NCBI RefSeq assembly: GCF_021654775.1
Contig: NZ_AP025343.1
Location: forward strand, 1,240,001-1,304,000
Source: Paenibacillus azoreducens
Lineage (GTDB): Bacteria > Bacillota > Bacilli > Paenibacillales > Paenibacillaceae
Length of the DNA: 64,000 nt
Reading direction: 5' to 3'
Numbering within the stretch: position 1 is the stretch's first letter; every line of letters starts with the position of its first letter. A model generated the notes under the pieces. The model worked only from the letters and a program-made list of their open reading frames with translations, had not been told where the DNA came from and did not search any database. The translations under genes and the position numbers were made by a program. Positions 44,681 to 53,765 of this stretch are shown here, piece by piece.

Positions 44681-44798
44681 TAAGATTATAGAATTTATAA
44701 ATTTTAAGCGGAGCTTAAGAAATCCTATAATCGCAAGAAAAACATCCGCTAAATGCGGTCTGTCTTCCTAGAAAGTACGTCGATAGTCGTTTTTCTTA
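44681..44798. repeat. 118-bp structured repeat, copy 1
   Basis: Ends TAAGA...TCTTA are inverted. Inside are ATTATAGAAT with a near-complement ATCCTATAAT, a hairpin TTAAGC-GGA-GCTTAA, CCGC-TAAAT-GCGG, and AAGAAAAAC pairing with GTTTTTCTT. Two more full copies are at 56239 and 56355. It is non-coding. Confidence 0.7.
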
Positions 44799-44824
44799 TG
44801 GCGGTCTACCGAATGTCGCTCCCG

Positions 44825-45190
44825 TTAATAAATCTTCTTTAACAGCTCAATAACTTCATCTAGAGTCAGGCCAAAGGATTTGTAGTATGAAGTGTCACTT
44901 TCCATTTGCTTCAGGATCATTTCGTTGCGTATTCGAAGCATCTCATCGGAAGAGAATTCGGCCACAAAACACCCTTTACCTGTGACTGTATTGATCAAAC
45001 CGCTTCGTTCGAGTTCTTCCCAAGCTTTTTTGACGGTGATGACACTAACACGAAGCTCCAGGGCTGCTTGTCGAATGGGTGGTAAACAATAGCCGCTTTC
45101 AAGCTCTCCTTTCAAAATTTGGGCGCTGATTTGTTCGAAAAGCTGCTGATAAATCGGTTTTTCAGATGTGTTCGAAATTGCTATGTTCAT
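44825..45190 (-). CDS. GntR-family (YtrA-like) regulator
   Basis: 121 residues: winged helix at the N-terminus (PIYQQLFEQISAQILKGELESGYCLPPIRQAALELRVSVITVKKAWEELERSGLI) and only a short helical tail, as in the YtrA subfamily that controls ABC operons. Last gene of a three-gene minus-strand operon, overlapping the permease gene by 4 bp. It probably autoregulates through the palindrome at 46715-46736. Confidence 0.9.
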   Translation of the reverse strand: MNIAISNTSEKPIYQQLFEQISAQILKGELESGYCLPPIRQAALELRVSVITVKKAWEELERSGLINTVTGKGCFVAEFSSDEMLRIRNEMILKQMESDTSYYKSFGLTLDEVIELLKKIY

Positions 45191-45843
45191 TGTATCTCCA
45201 CTTGCAGGAATCGTTTAACCCCAATTCGATAAGCAATCATCGTGAATGCAATGAAAATAATGATTCCTGCGACCAGAATAGATGTTTGAAGCGCCATATT
45301 GTCAGCACCGGACCCATTGAAAATGTCAAACAAATAAGAACTCTGGATTCCCAGCCATTGGGCAACACCGGCAAAAATCATAGCGGCCACTATAGATACA
45401 AGCTGCGCCGTACCATATTTATACGCCGTCTTGTAATACATGGGTATCAAGATAATGTTATAGATCGCAAACATGGCAAAGTTTAGCCCCCAGAAACCCA
45501 TGTGCGGCGCGAAGAAATGGTACGTCAGATTCGGGTATAGGTGAATCGTGAACAAACCGTAGATCATAGCAAACACAATATGCATTAATTCCAGGATAAC
45601 AAAAACGGACACCCTTGCCTTCACCATGTCTTTCTTGGTTACAGGCATCATCGCGGTAAAGAGTAAATCGTTCGAGCTTCTGAATTGGGCGAACAAATTC
45701 GGTGCCGTTACCCAGAAAAAATACATAACCACAATAAAATACAACCAACCCGGAATGAGCATTAAGGCGCCCATCAAAATAGGAAATACAAAAAACAACG
45801 GATTTACGCCTAATTTCAAATCTTTTATCAATAAGTTAAACAT
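45187..45843 (-). CDS. ABC-2 type permease, six helices
   Basis: 218 residues from ATG 45843, chosen because AAAGGAGG is six bases upstream; an ATG two codons earlier touches that site. Six hydrophobic segments (PLFFVFPILMGALMLIPGWLYFIVVMYFF, VFVILELMHIVFAMIYGLF and others), DLLFTAMMPVTKKDMVKARV cytoplasmic loop. Matches the ABC2_membrane_5-type permeases paired with GntR/YtrA regulators. Overlaps the ATPase gene by 8 bp. Confidence 0.82.
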   Translation of the reverse strand: MFNLLIKDLKLGVNPLFFVFPILMGALMLIPGWLYFIVVMYFFWVTAPNLFAQFRSSNDLLFTAMMPVTKKDMVKARVSVFVILELMHIVFAMIYGLFTIHLYPNLTYHFFAPHMGFWGLNFAMFAIYNIILIPMYYKTAYKYGTAQLVSIVAAMIFAGVAQWLGIQSSYLFDIFNGSGADNMALQTSILVAGIIIFIAFTMIAYRIGVKRFLQVEIQ

Positions 45844-46690
45844 ACGCATCCTCCTTTTTCGCGAAATAGATCATGATTTCCTCGAGACTCGGCGTGGTTG
45901 CTTTAATATCGGAAGATGGATCGAAGTCTTTGGAGTGGATCAATCCTGTAAAGCCGAATGAATTTAGTTTGTAGGAAATCAACTTTTCTTTCACCTGGTT
46001 TAGCTGGTCTTCGTTGCCGTTCAACAAGCGATAGGACTCCTTAAATTCTTCTTTGTCGGCACTTTTGATAATTTGTCCGTTTTCGATATAGGTAATAAAA
46101 TCCGCGCATTTTTCCAAGTCAGTTGTAATGTGGGTGGAAAAAAGAATGCTGATTTCGCCATCGACTACGAGCTCTTGAAAAATATCGAGCAGATCATCTC
46201 TTGAGACCGGATCGAGTCCGCTTGTTGGTTCATCGAGGATGAGAAGCTTTGCACCATGGGATAAGGCCAGGGCCAAACTGTACTTTACTTTCATTCCCGT
46301 CGACAAATCGACGATTTTTTTGTTTTCATCCAATTTGAATCTTCTCAAATAGCTGTAATAGGTTTCATCATCCCAATTCGTATAGAATCTTTTAATCACA
46401 CTAGTCAATGTTTTCATTTTGCTCCGAGTATAAAAATCGATGCCGCCAAACGCATATCCGAGTTCTTGTTTCAATTCGACTTCGTGTTCGGCAATGTTTT
46501 TACCTAAAATGTGTATCTCGCCGCTATCAAGATGAATCATATTGAGGATCGATTTGATTGTGGTTGTTTTTCCTGCGCCATTGGCGCCGATAAATCCCAT
46601 AATATAACCTTTTTCCAGTTGAAACGATATATCTTTTAACTGAAAATTCGGATATGTTTTGTTTAAATTTCTAACGTCTAATGCTAGCAT
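45836..46690 (-). CDS. ABC transporter ATP-binding protein
   Basis: 284 residues from ATG 46690 (GAGGAGG upstream). Walker A GANGAGKTT (~38-46), signature LSTGMKVKYSLALAL, where LSGGQ is replaced by LSTGM as in bacitracin/YtrB-like exporters, Walker B LLILDEPTSGLDP and H-loop FSTHI. First gene of the ABC-permease-GntR operon. Probably exports or senses a cell-envelope-active compound, by analogy with ytr-type operons. Confidence 0.9.
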   Translation of the reverse strand: MLALDVRNLNKTYPNFQLKDISFQLEKGYIMGFIGANGAGKTTTIKSILNMIHLDSGEIHILGKNIAEHEVELKQELGYAFGGIDFYTRSKMKTLTSVIKRFYTNWDDETYYSYLRRFKLDENKKIVDLSTGMKVKYSLALALSHGAKLLILDEPTSGLDPVSRDDLLDIFQELVVDGEISILFSTHITTDLEKCADFITYIENGQIIKSADKEEFKESYRLLNGNEDQLNQVKEKLISYKLNSFGFTGLIHSKDFDPSSDIKATTPSLEEIMIYFAKKEDAYV

Positions 46691-46714
46691 AAAGTTCCTC
46701 CTCTTTAAATTGTG

Positions 46715-46736
46715 TATATCGTGTATGCACAATATA
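46715..46736 (-). promoter_or_regulatory. Palindromic operator, likely for the GntR protein
   Basis: TATAT-C-GTG-TATG-CAC-A-ATATA is an almost perfect inverted repeat 25 bp upstream of the ATPase start codon, in the position for autoregulation. Confidence 0.6.
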
Positions 46737-46858
46737 GCATGAGGAAATTATGAAGTCAATTGTTTTATGACTTAATTTTGGAATATGGTAATCTAACATT
46801 GTGGCTTTATACATCAAATACATAGACAAGAAATTTCCATTACAGGAGGTGACCCCTT

Positions 46859-47926
46859 GTGATCCAAGTAGCTGCAGCAATCATCGAAAACGAGCAAGGG
46901 CGGATTTTAATCGCCAGAAAACGAACGGGGAAACCGCAAGCTGATATGTGGGAGTTTCCAGGGGGCAAGCTGGAGGCTGGCGAAACCCCTCAAGAGTGTT
47001 TAAAGCGTGAATTGCGTGAAGAAATGCAAATCAACATCGAGCCGTATGCATGGTTTGGAACAAACGACCATCATTATGGGGAAAAGCACATCCGGCTGAT
47101 TGCATACAAAGCTCGCTTTATCGGCGGTGCAATCAAACTTACTGATCATGACGAGTTCCGTTGGGTGGATCTGCATGAGCTTGGCGAGTATACTTTTGCA
47201 CCAGCTGATGTTAAATTCGTCGAAATGCTAATGGCAGACAAGAGAGCGATGAAAGGGGATGAACCGTTGGGGGAAGTCGTTGCTGAGACTGAGGAGAATA
47301 ACGAGGAACTCTTGGACGTTAAATCAACCCTTCGACAGGCCTACGACAATCATGCTGATCTCAGAAACTCAGCGGAACTGGAAGGCTGGAAAGCAGACGA
47401 AAGGGATCATGTGCTTGATGTATTCCGATCCCATCATGTGCGAAGCATTTTAGAAATCGGCGCGGGTCCGGGTCGGGACAGTTTGTTTTTTAAGGAACAT
47501 GGCTTTGATATAACGGCTGTAGATTTGTCGGAAGAGATGGTCCGTTTATGCAAGGAAAAGGGGCTGCGCGCAAGGGTGATGGATTTTTACCATTTGGATT
47601 TTGCGGATTGCTCCTTTGATGCGGTGTACGCCATGAATTGCTTGCTGCATGTTCCGAAAGCTCAGCTGCATGTTGTGCTCACGGAAATCAAACGGATTTT
47701 GAAGCCTAGCGGTATATTTTATTTGGGACTTTATGGAGGGATGTCCACGGACGGCATTTGGGAGCAGGATTCATATAAGCCAAAGCGTTATTTTGCCATG
47801 TACCCCGATGAGGAGATCGAGCGGATCATCAAAGGTTATTTTCAAATCGAAGACTTTCACACCCGTTTTATGGGCGAGGGAAATCCCCATTTTCAAGCGA
47901 TACTGCTCAGAAACTATATAAGTTGA
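46859..47926 (+). CDS. Fusion of Nudix hydrolase and class I SAM methyltransferase
   Basis: 355 residues. N-terminal ~130: MutT-like Nudix domain with the complete box GGKLEAGETPQECLKRELREEM at ~35-56. After a ~35-residue acidic linker comes a methyltransferase domain (from ~170) with ILEIGAGPGRDSLFF (SAM motif I, ~197-211), FDITAVDLSEEM and CSFDAVYAMNCLLHVP. Nudix-MutT proteins usually cleanse oxidised nucleotides, and the methyltransferase resembles small-molecule enzymes. Fusion in one frame, no stop or shift between domains. GTG start behind AGGAGGTGA. The last codons lie inside an intergenic-type repeat (47918). Confidence 0.88.
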   Translation: MIQVAAAIIENEQGRILIARKRTGKPQADMWEFPGGKLEAGETPQECLKRELREEMQINIEPYAWFGTNDHHYGEKHIRLIAYKARFIGGAIKLTDHDEFRWVDLHELGEYTFAPADVKFVEMLMADKRAMKGDEPLGEVVAETEENNEELLDVKSTLRQAYDNHADLRNSAELEGWKADERDHVLDVFRSHHVRSILEIGAGPGRDSLFFKEHGFDITAVDLSEEMVRLCKEKGLRARVMDFYHLDFADCSFDAVYAMNCLLHVPKAQLHVVLTEIKRILKPSGIFYLGLYGGMSTDGIWEQDSYKPKRYFAMYPDEEIERIIKGYFQIEDFHTRFMGEGNPHFQAILLRNYIS

Positions 47927-47955
47927 ACTAAAGAAAAGCATAAGGAATAGGCAAG
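47918..47955. repeat. 38-bp repeat, copy 1
   Basis: ATAAGTTGAACTAAAGAAAA... spans the stop codon of the Nudix-methyltransferase gene. A copy with about four changes is at 53511-53548, five bases after the cupin gene. Confidence 0.6.
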
Positions 47956-48330
47956 AGGGAGAAAGATTTACGGAGAAGCGAAGCGTTCGCCTTTGTGATC
48001 GGATTTCAACCATGAATTTAGTATAAATCAAAGAAATCCGGGAGCAACAGCGATCGAAAGAACATTTCACCCGGCTGCCTACATCCGTGCAAATCATTGG
48101 TTCAACTTATATAGCATGGTTTCTTGCTCTAAATGGCTGCCTCATTACAATCATCGGGACATTTACGATATGGATTTGCGTTACCCACCCAGATTGCGCC
48201 ATCAATTACTTGGCAGATAAAAGGCATCATCATATTAAAGGGGGTCAGGTTGTTTATGCGCTGAAACTTCTTACCCTTTCCTGCGTCTATCATTACAACC
48301 CAATATATAACCTCAGAGGAGCGCCTGTTT
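47956..48330. other. Repeat-mosaic intergenic region
   Basis: Contains GGAGAAGCGAAGCGTTCGCC (a foldable GC-rich stretch near 47973) and the second copy of the 58-bp repeat at 48056. No gene is supported between 48115 and 48330, although frames are open. Confidence 0.4.
48056..48114. repeat. 58-bp intergenic repeat, copy 2
   Basis: Near-identical to 26735-26792; same orientation relative to the plus strand. Confidence 0.65.
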
Positions 48331-49839
48331 ATGAATATTCGGAAATGGATGTTGAGCTTTAGCATAGCAGCCTTAGCTATATCAGCAGCAATGCCGGCAT
48401 ATGCCGCTGAAACGAAAAGCAATTCGAATGTGACCAGCTTCAAGGCTGCATCGTTAGTGAAGAAGGATGGCTCCTATTGGATCTGGGGAGATACAAGGGC
48501 AGTACCAACTCAGGTTGTAGCACTAACCGAAGTTGAGCGGATCATTAATGATCAGTTCATTCAAAAGAAAGATCAAACGGTTTGGTATTATAAGCCGGAA
48601 TATAGCTGGAGTCCTGGGGAAGAGAAACTGCTTCAGGTTAAGGGTCTTCGTGATGTGGTTGACGTAGCTGACGGGATAGGTACATATGTGGCGTTGGATA
48701 AAGAAGGACATTTATATGAATTTACTATTCAATCTTTAAAGAATGAAGTAGTTAAACCAAGTAATGTGTTAGATCATGTAGTTGCCGTCAGCAGCTACAA
48801 TCGAACCATTCCAAGGCAGAAGCCGCCGTTTGAAGATTACTCCACGGAGGGAAAGTGGCTGCTTCTTCGGCAAGATGGAACGCTATGGCAGAATGAAGGT
48901 GGAAAACCGGATAAAGTGAAGCCCGTTGCTGGTTTGCCGAAGGTCAACATGCTGGCTAATAACGTAGCTTTGGCAGTTGACGGAACCGTTTGGAGGTTCC
49001 CCACCCGGGTTGCTGCTGGTCAATCGGCTGCACCTAGCCAGTGGAAAGGAATAGCCAAGATGCAGAAGATCTACTCCAATAATCAGACAACGCTTGCGAT
49101 TGATGCGAATGCAAAGCTATGGTTTTTAGGTTCAACTGTGCCGTACGGATCGGATGGATCGGAGTATCATGTCGGGAAGCCTGTACAGGTCAAGACAATC
49201 AATAAGGTAAAAGAGGCTTATGTCGTCGAACGCAGCTTGATTGTGTTGACTGAGGATCACAAGGTATACCGCACATCGATTGAAAATGACAATATATCCG
49301 CAAATCCGAAATTTGAGCTGCTTGCTTCGGATGTGATGCAGATCGAGCCTGCCATGCGCCATTTCATCATGGAGAAGAAAGACGGTTCCCTATGGGGATG
49401 GGGGATTAATAAGCAGGGCGAGCTTGGGTATGGCGATTATAAATTTATGTATGACAGGCCGGTTCTGATGCAAAAGGCGATTACGGTCCGCTTGAATGGA
49501 AAGGCGCCTCAGCTATCCAACGGTGCGCTCGTTCGCAATGGGCAGGCATTCGTACCGCTGCGTTCGATTTTCAGCGATCTAGGCGCTGAGGTAGGATGGG
49601 ATGCAAACACGAAGATGGCAACTGTGGTGCAGAAGAAGGATGGCAAGGACAGCTTGAAGATTACGATCGATATGAATACGGGTGCAACAAAGCTGAATGA
49701 TAAGCCAATTGAGCTTCAAAATAAACCGTTCACTGTAGGTGGAACCGCCTATTTGCCGCTTCGCTTGATTAGCGAGTCGTTAGGGGCGAAGGTTGATTGG
49801 CAGCCCCAAGGACTCCTCATTTCGATAATAATGAATTAA
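48331..49839 (+). CDS. Exported RCC1-like protein with copper-amine-oxidase-N domain
   Basis: 502 residues. Signal peptide (~1-26, ending AYAAE), then a propeller-like region with repeating short blades such as SYWIWGDT, GKWLLLRQDGTLWQNEGG, DGTVWRF and SLWGWGINKQGELGYGD, the last typical of RCC1 repeats. The C-terminal ~120 residues hold two copies of the copper-amine-oxidase N-terminal-like repeat (FVPLRSIFSDLGAEVGWD, YLPLRLISESLGAKVDW), a common wall-associated domain in Paenibacillus. No enzyme motif. GAGGAG before ATG. Confidence 0.88.
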   Translation: MNIRKWMLSFSIAALAISAAMPAYAAETKSNSNVTSFKAASLVKKDGSYWIWGDTRAVPTQVVALTEVERIINDQFIQKKDQTVWYYKPEYSWSPGEEKLLQVKGLRDVVDVADGIGTYVALDKEGHLYEFTIQSLKNEVVKPSNVLDHVVAVSSYNRTIPRQKPPFEDYSTEGKWLLLRQDGTLWQNEGGKPDKVKPVAGLPKVNMLANNVALAVDGTVWRFPTRVAAGQSAAPSQWKGIAKMQKIYSNNQTTLAIDANAKLWFLGSTVPYGSDGSEYHVGKPVQVKTINKVKEAYVVERSLIVLTEDHKVYRTSIENDNISANPKFELLASDVMQIEPAMRHFIMEKKDGSLWGWGINKQGELGYGDYKFMYDRPVLMQKAITVRLNGKAPQLSNGALVRNGQAFVPLRSIFSDLGAEVGWDANTKMATVVQKKDGKDSLKITIDMNTGATKLNDKPIELQNKPFTVGGTAYLPLRLISESLGAKVDWQPQGLLISIIMN

Positions 49840-49916
49840 TCGCTTTATAACTGTATAAGCAAACAGTCACCATATTCAAGATAGCAGATCGAATACCGGA
49901 TAGATAAAAGTTATAA

Positions 49917-49956
49917 AAAACCCACAAGATGGATGAAATCATTTTGCGGGCTTTAT
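49917..49956. terminator. Imperfect terminator hairpin
   Basis: AAACCCACAA pairs imperfectly with TTGCGGGCTTT, with A/T-runs on both sides. It lies between the RCC1-like gene and the convergent pyrD. Confidence 0.5.
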
Positions 49957-50036
49957 CTTTTATGATTCATAATTACTAGGTCTACTGAACACAGCAATCC
50001 ACTTTATACATTATAGGGATTAAGCACTCCTTATTC

Positions 50037-50972
50037 TTAACGAATAATCCCCCGAATCTCGTCCAAGCTCTTGATGTTTTCTTTTTGCATAAAACGGTTC
50101 AGTCCGGCAAGCAGCTCTTCGCCAGCTCGCAGATTCATGAAGTTGTAAGTACCGACCTGAACGACTTCAGCGCCGGCCATTATAAATTCGATAATATCTT
50201 CTGCTGTCGTGATGCCGCCCATGCCCATGACCGGAATAGTGAGCTCGCGGGCCACTTGGTGGACCATGCGCAGGGCAATCGGTTTAATGGCCGGGCCGGA
50301 CAAGCCGGCGTACAGATTCGAGAATACGCTGCGGCGTTCATGAATATCGATTTTCATGCCCGAAAAGGTATTCACTAGTGAGACGCAATCCGCACCTTCT
50401 TCCTCGCACATGACCGCCATTTCAACGATGTTCTCCGCATTGGGTGACAGCTTGATCGCAAGCGGGAGAGATGTGGCTTGACGTACTTCCCTGACAACTT
50501 CCCTGGCCACGTCTGTTTTGATGCCGAAGGCCATGCCGCCTTCTTTAACGTTCGGGCAGGAGATGTTGAGTTCGATCATATCGACGCTGTGCAGGAAGGC
50601 TTTACGGCGTTCCCCGGTATCTTTGGTGATTTTTAAGGCGCCAAGCACATAATCTTCGATGTTGCTTCCGCCAAGGTTAACGATTTTAACGGGTTCGATT
50701 TTTTCCCAAAACTTCATTTCCTCATCGAGGAAGGCATCGATGCCGGGATTCTCCAGACCAACGCTGTTCATCATGCCGCCGGCCGTCTCCCAGACGCGGA
50801 TTCCGCGGTTGCCAGGGCGAGGTTCAAGGGTCAACCCCTTGGAACAGATTCCCCCAAGTTTGTTGATGTTGTAATGCTTGGCGTATTCCTGGCCGAATCC
50901 GAAGGTGCCGGAAGCCATTACGATCGGATTCGCAAATGGAATGCCGGCGATATTACAAGCTAAGTTCCGCAT
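50037..50972 (-). CDS. pyrD: Dihydroorotate dehydrogenase, catalytic subunit (PyrDB type)
   Basis: 311 residues. Class 1B features: [28 protein letters not shown] with the catalytic Cys, IKLSPN, and FMN-phosphate loop [26 protein letters not shown]. It oxidises dihydroorotate to orotate in pyrimidine synthesis and passes electrons to PyrK and NAD+. Overlaps pyrK by 20 bp. GGAGGTG before ATG. In Bacilli these genes usually sit inside the long pyr operon in the order pyrK-pyrD; here only this pair is present, with no other pyr gene in the window. Confidence 0.93.
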   Translation of the reverse strand: MRNLACNIAGIPFANPIVMASGTFGFGQEYAKHYNINKLGGICSKGLTLEPRPGNRGIRVWETAGGMMNSVGLENPGIDAFLDEEMKFWEKIEPVKIVNLGGSNIEDYVLGALKITKDTGERRKAFLHSVDMIELNISCPNVKEGGMAFGIKTDVAREVVREVRQATSLPLAIKLSPNAENIVEMAVMCEEEGADCVSLVNTFSGMKIDIHERRSVFSNLYAGLSGPAIKPIALRMVHQVARELTIPVMGMGGITTAEDIIEFIMAGAEVVQVGTYNFMNLRAGEELLAGLNRFMQKENIKSLDEIRGIIR

Positions 50973-51654
50973 CCCATTTCACCTCCTCCGCCAAAAATAC
51001 CGGGCCATCCGTACACACCTTGCGGTTGCCGTCGGTGTTGGTTATGGAGCATACATAACAGGCGCCGATGCCGCATGCCATCCGTTTCTCCAAAGAGACG
51101 TATACTTTGGTATCAAGCCCCTCAGCCATCCGCGCAGCTGCCTTCATCATCCCGAGCGGACCGCATACAAATACGTTTTCGTACCGACTTAAATCCAGAT
51201 CGTCCAGCACGCTGCCGCCGATCCGCACGACAAGTTCATTCGCATATGGTTCAAAGGCTTGGGTCAGATAAGATTCTTGTTGAAAACCAAGATAAATATC
51301 CGGTTTATCCAACTGCTTGGCGGTATAGAACAGGGGAGCGATACCGATCCCGCCTCCAATCAGGGCAGTTCGTCCCATCACATCCGGGAAACCATTGCCG
51401 AGCGGTCCTTCCAGCTGGATGCTGTCCCCTGGGCGAAGTGCTGCCAATAAACGCGTGCCTTCACCGGCAATTTTGTACAGAAATTGAATATGGTTATGTT
51501 CCTTATTAAAAATACTGATTGGACGCGATAACAGAGGGGCATCCTGCCAAGCGCGCAGCATAAAAAATTGCCCCATGCGTGCTTCTTGAAATGCTCCCTC
51601 CACCGTCATGAGGTAAATGCCTTCACAGATGCGTTCGTTGGAAAGAATGTTGTA
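50953..51654 (-). CDS. pyrK: Dihydroorotate dehydrogenase electron-transfer subunit
   Basis: About 233 residues. FAD domain ([27 protein letters not shown]), NAD domain ([22 protein letters not shown]) and the C-terminal [2Fe-2S] site with Cys spacing C-x4-C-x2-C-x(n)-C ([22 protein letters not shown]). AGGAG lies seven bases before GTG 51654 but only one before ATG 51660, so GTG is preferred. A hairpin at 51685-51703 sits just upstream and may control expression. Confidence 0.92.
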   Translation of the reverse strand, partial: YNILSNERICEGIYLMTVEGAFQEARMGQFFMLRAWQDAPLLSRPISIFNKEHNHIQFLYKIAGEGTRLLAALRPGDSIQLEGPLGNGFPDVMGRTALIGGGIGIAPLFYTAKQLDKPDIYLGFQQESYLTQAFEPYANELVVRIGGSVLDDLDLSRYENVFVCGPLGMMKAAARMAEGLDTKVYVSLEKRMACGIGACYVCSITNTDGNRKVCTDGPVFLAEEVKWDAELSL

Positions 51655-51684
51655 CACAGGCATGCTCCTTTTTTTTGCGACATA

Positions 51685-51703
51685 AGGATTTTGCAAAAAT
51701 CCT
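51685..51703 (-). promoter_or_regulatory. Hairpin in the pyrK leader
   Basis: AGGATTTT-GCA-AAAATCCT, 8-bp perfect stem, about 30 bases before the start codon. No classic PyrR anti-antiterminator loop was recognised. Confidence 0.4.
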
Positions 51704-51912
51704 GGACATAGGAAAAATCTGAAAGATGAAAAGAAAATAAATATCTTTATTTTCACACATCTTTACTATGCCTGCTTTGTCAACCATTCGGCCGTGATAC
51801 GCGTCACAATCCATGCATAAATGTACTGTAAGCGCGAGCATGATGAGTCATGTGGAGGGCATATTTTTTCTATGGTTATCCATGAAGGTAAAGCGTACGT
51901 CCGCCCATATCC

Positions 51913-52908
51913 TTATGAATTGGACCATGCCGCCAATAATTCCATCGCCTTGACCCGCTGGGGCCAGGTTTGTTTCGTCAAACGCAGCAGTTCCCGGCTC
52001 CTTGGGCGGCCTGGGAAGCGGTAAGCGGACCAGGCTTCCCGGGGCAATCCATATAACGCGGCAATTAATTTGCGCTCAGCCTGAATTAACGGCCTGCCAG
52101 CTTCGTAACCCTTCAAGAGCGACTGGATGAAATCGGGATTGAATTGGGTAGTGTTCATGATCGCGTTGGCTGTATCGATGTAGGTGGATCCGATCCGGAT
52201 ACGGTCCCAGTCGATCATAAACAGACGGCCATCTTCGGAAACAATGACGTTTGGCGAGGTTACATCGCCGTGAATCAGTGATGGGTGCATCATCTCATTT
52301 TTCATCAGCTGCACGATGTCCGGGTTGGCAAGAGAGGTCCATGCCCGGTCCGAAAGAGCACTGCAGGCTTCCCCATGTTTACAGACCTTTCGTCTGTTCC
52401 CACCCTTAAAAGACCGGGGCATGTGCTTTCGGGCGAGACGATCATGGTTTTTCCATAACAGGATTTTCTCATAGGTAGGGGACTGATTTCCGCTGTTGAT
52501 CCCGGTGGGGGTTGTATGAAGCGCGGCGAGGGCCATGCCCAGTTGCTCAAAGTCTCCGGTCGTTTCCAGGCCGCGGCCCGGTATCCATTCCGTCAAATAA
52601 AACGGCCTGCCCCTGCTTAATATCCATAGCGCACCGGAACGGGCCGGAAGCCATTCTGGCATGTAACGGTACCCGCTGTTCATTAACAGCTGGACGTAAC
52701 GCGCGGCTGCACTCATTTGCTTAACTGTGCTTGAGTGAAGAAGATCGCTTCGGAAAAAGGGTTTTAATGCATAGACTCCGGCGCTTGTTTGTACTTGAAT
52801 GACGGCGTTTATACGGTAAAGGGATGCGACCTTGGACGATTTCAGCATGTTTAGACCGAAACGACGGGTGATATCGCGAATCTGTATGTCTTGGTATGTG
52901 TCAGTCAT
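51913..52908 (-). CDS. CotS-like aminoglycoside-phosphotransferase-fold kinase
   Basis: 331 residues of APH fold. LIHGDVTSPNVIV holds the catalytic Asp, FMIDWDRIRIGSTYIDTANAI the metal-binding Asp; the N-lobe strand AGVYALKPF holds the ATP-contacting Lys. Similar to spore-coat CotS/YutH-type proteins, which are often pseudo- or small-molecule kinases on the coat. AAAGGAG before ATG. Single gene divergent from the cupin gene. Confidence 0.8.
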   Translation of the reverse strand: MTDTYQDIQIRDITRRFGLNMLKSSKVASLYRINAVIQVQTSAGVYALKPFFRSDLLHSSTVKQMSAAARYVQLLMNSGYRYMPEWLPARSGALWILSRGRPFYLTEWIPGRGLETTGDFEQLGMALAALHTTPTGINSGNQSPTYEKILLWKNHDRLARKHMPRSFKGGNRRKVCKHGEACSALSDRAWTSLANPDIVQLMKNEMMHPSLIHGDVTSPNVIVSEDGRLFMIDWDRIRIGSTYIDTANAIMNTTQFNPDFIQSLLKGYEAGRPLIQAERKLIAALYGLPREAWSAYRFPGRPRSRELLRLTKQTWPQRVKAMELLAAWSNS

Positions 52909-53164
52909 GCGAAGGCTCTCCTTTCAACGCAAATGCGGCTGGTATGTAGAGATGCAACTTGGCCGTTGTCATATTATATTCGTCCTCATAAGGTATGTAT
53001 GGATGAATACCGTGTCCATCATGGTTTATACCTGGTACGTTAGTTTTCAGACATGTCAAAATGCAAGTGCCTTCAATCACAATCCATGAATTGCTTAAGA
53101 CCTACAATGAATAAAGAGACAGGGAAGGACAAAAACAATCCAAAAGATGGGGGAGAAAGCAGCC

Positions 53165-53506
53165 ATGGAGAAAATTTCGTTAAACGAACGTATCGAATAT
53201 AAAGAAGAGAAATTCACAAAAAGAATTGTATTCAAGGATGAACAAAGCGTTGTATTCGTACTTAATTTCATGCCTGGTCAAGAGCTGCCGACTCATCGGC
53301 ATCCGGGGGCCATGCTGTATCTGACGGTTCTCCAAGGAGAGGGCATCATCACGGCAGATGGCAAAGATACGGGAGTCTCCGCGGGTGATGCAGTCCGGTG
53401 CGAAGGAGACGAAGTTTTCTCTTTCCGCTGCACGGGTACCCAGCCTGCAAGCATATACGTCATGCTTACCTCGATTCCGGACGAAAGATACTCGGCAGAA
53501 GTATGA
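53165..53506 (+). CDS. Small cupin-domain protein
   Basis: 113 residues from ATG 53165 (GGGGGAG upstream; the in-frame ATG at 53147 lies within that site). One cupin: LPTHRHPGAMLYLTVLQGEGIITADGK and, later, GDAVRCEGDEVFSFRCTG. The first motif keeps two His; the third usual ligand is replaced. It could bind a metal or small molecule; function is not assigned. Confidence 0.8.
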   Translation: MEKISLNERIEYKEEKFTKRIVFKDEQSVVFVLNFMPGQELPTHRHPGAMLYLTVLQGEGIITADGKDTGVSAGDAVRCEGDEVFSFRCTGTQPASIYVMLTSIPDERYSAEV

Positions 53507-53510
53507 CTGG

Positions 53511-53548
53511 ATAAGTTGGACTAAAGAAAAGTATAAGGAACACGCAAG
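53511..53548. repeat. 38-bp repeat, copy 2
   Basis: Counterpart of 47918-47955. The rest of the gap to 53765 contains no recognised gene. Confidence 0.6.
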
Positions 53549-53765
53549 GGGATCTAATTCTTTTCAGCAGATCCATTTAGGAAATTGAAATAGCGATGTC
53601 ACGTTTCGTTAGAGATGAACCAGCTATAGTTCAAAGGCAGCCAGCCCTTTTGTTGTTCTAATCGCATGGTTATCCCCATCAAATATTCCGAAGAATAACC
53701 CCCATCCGGTAAGGACAATCTATACAGGATGGGTTTACATTTCTTTGCGAAAGGGGATATTTACC

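Noticed and set aside
51655..51820. PyrR-type attenuator upstream of pyrK
   Set aside because: Only a short AT-rich hairpin is present; the conserved PyrR-binding loop sequence was not found.
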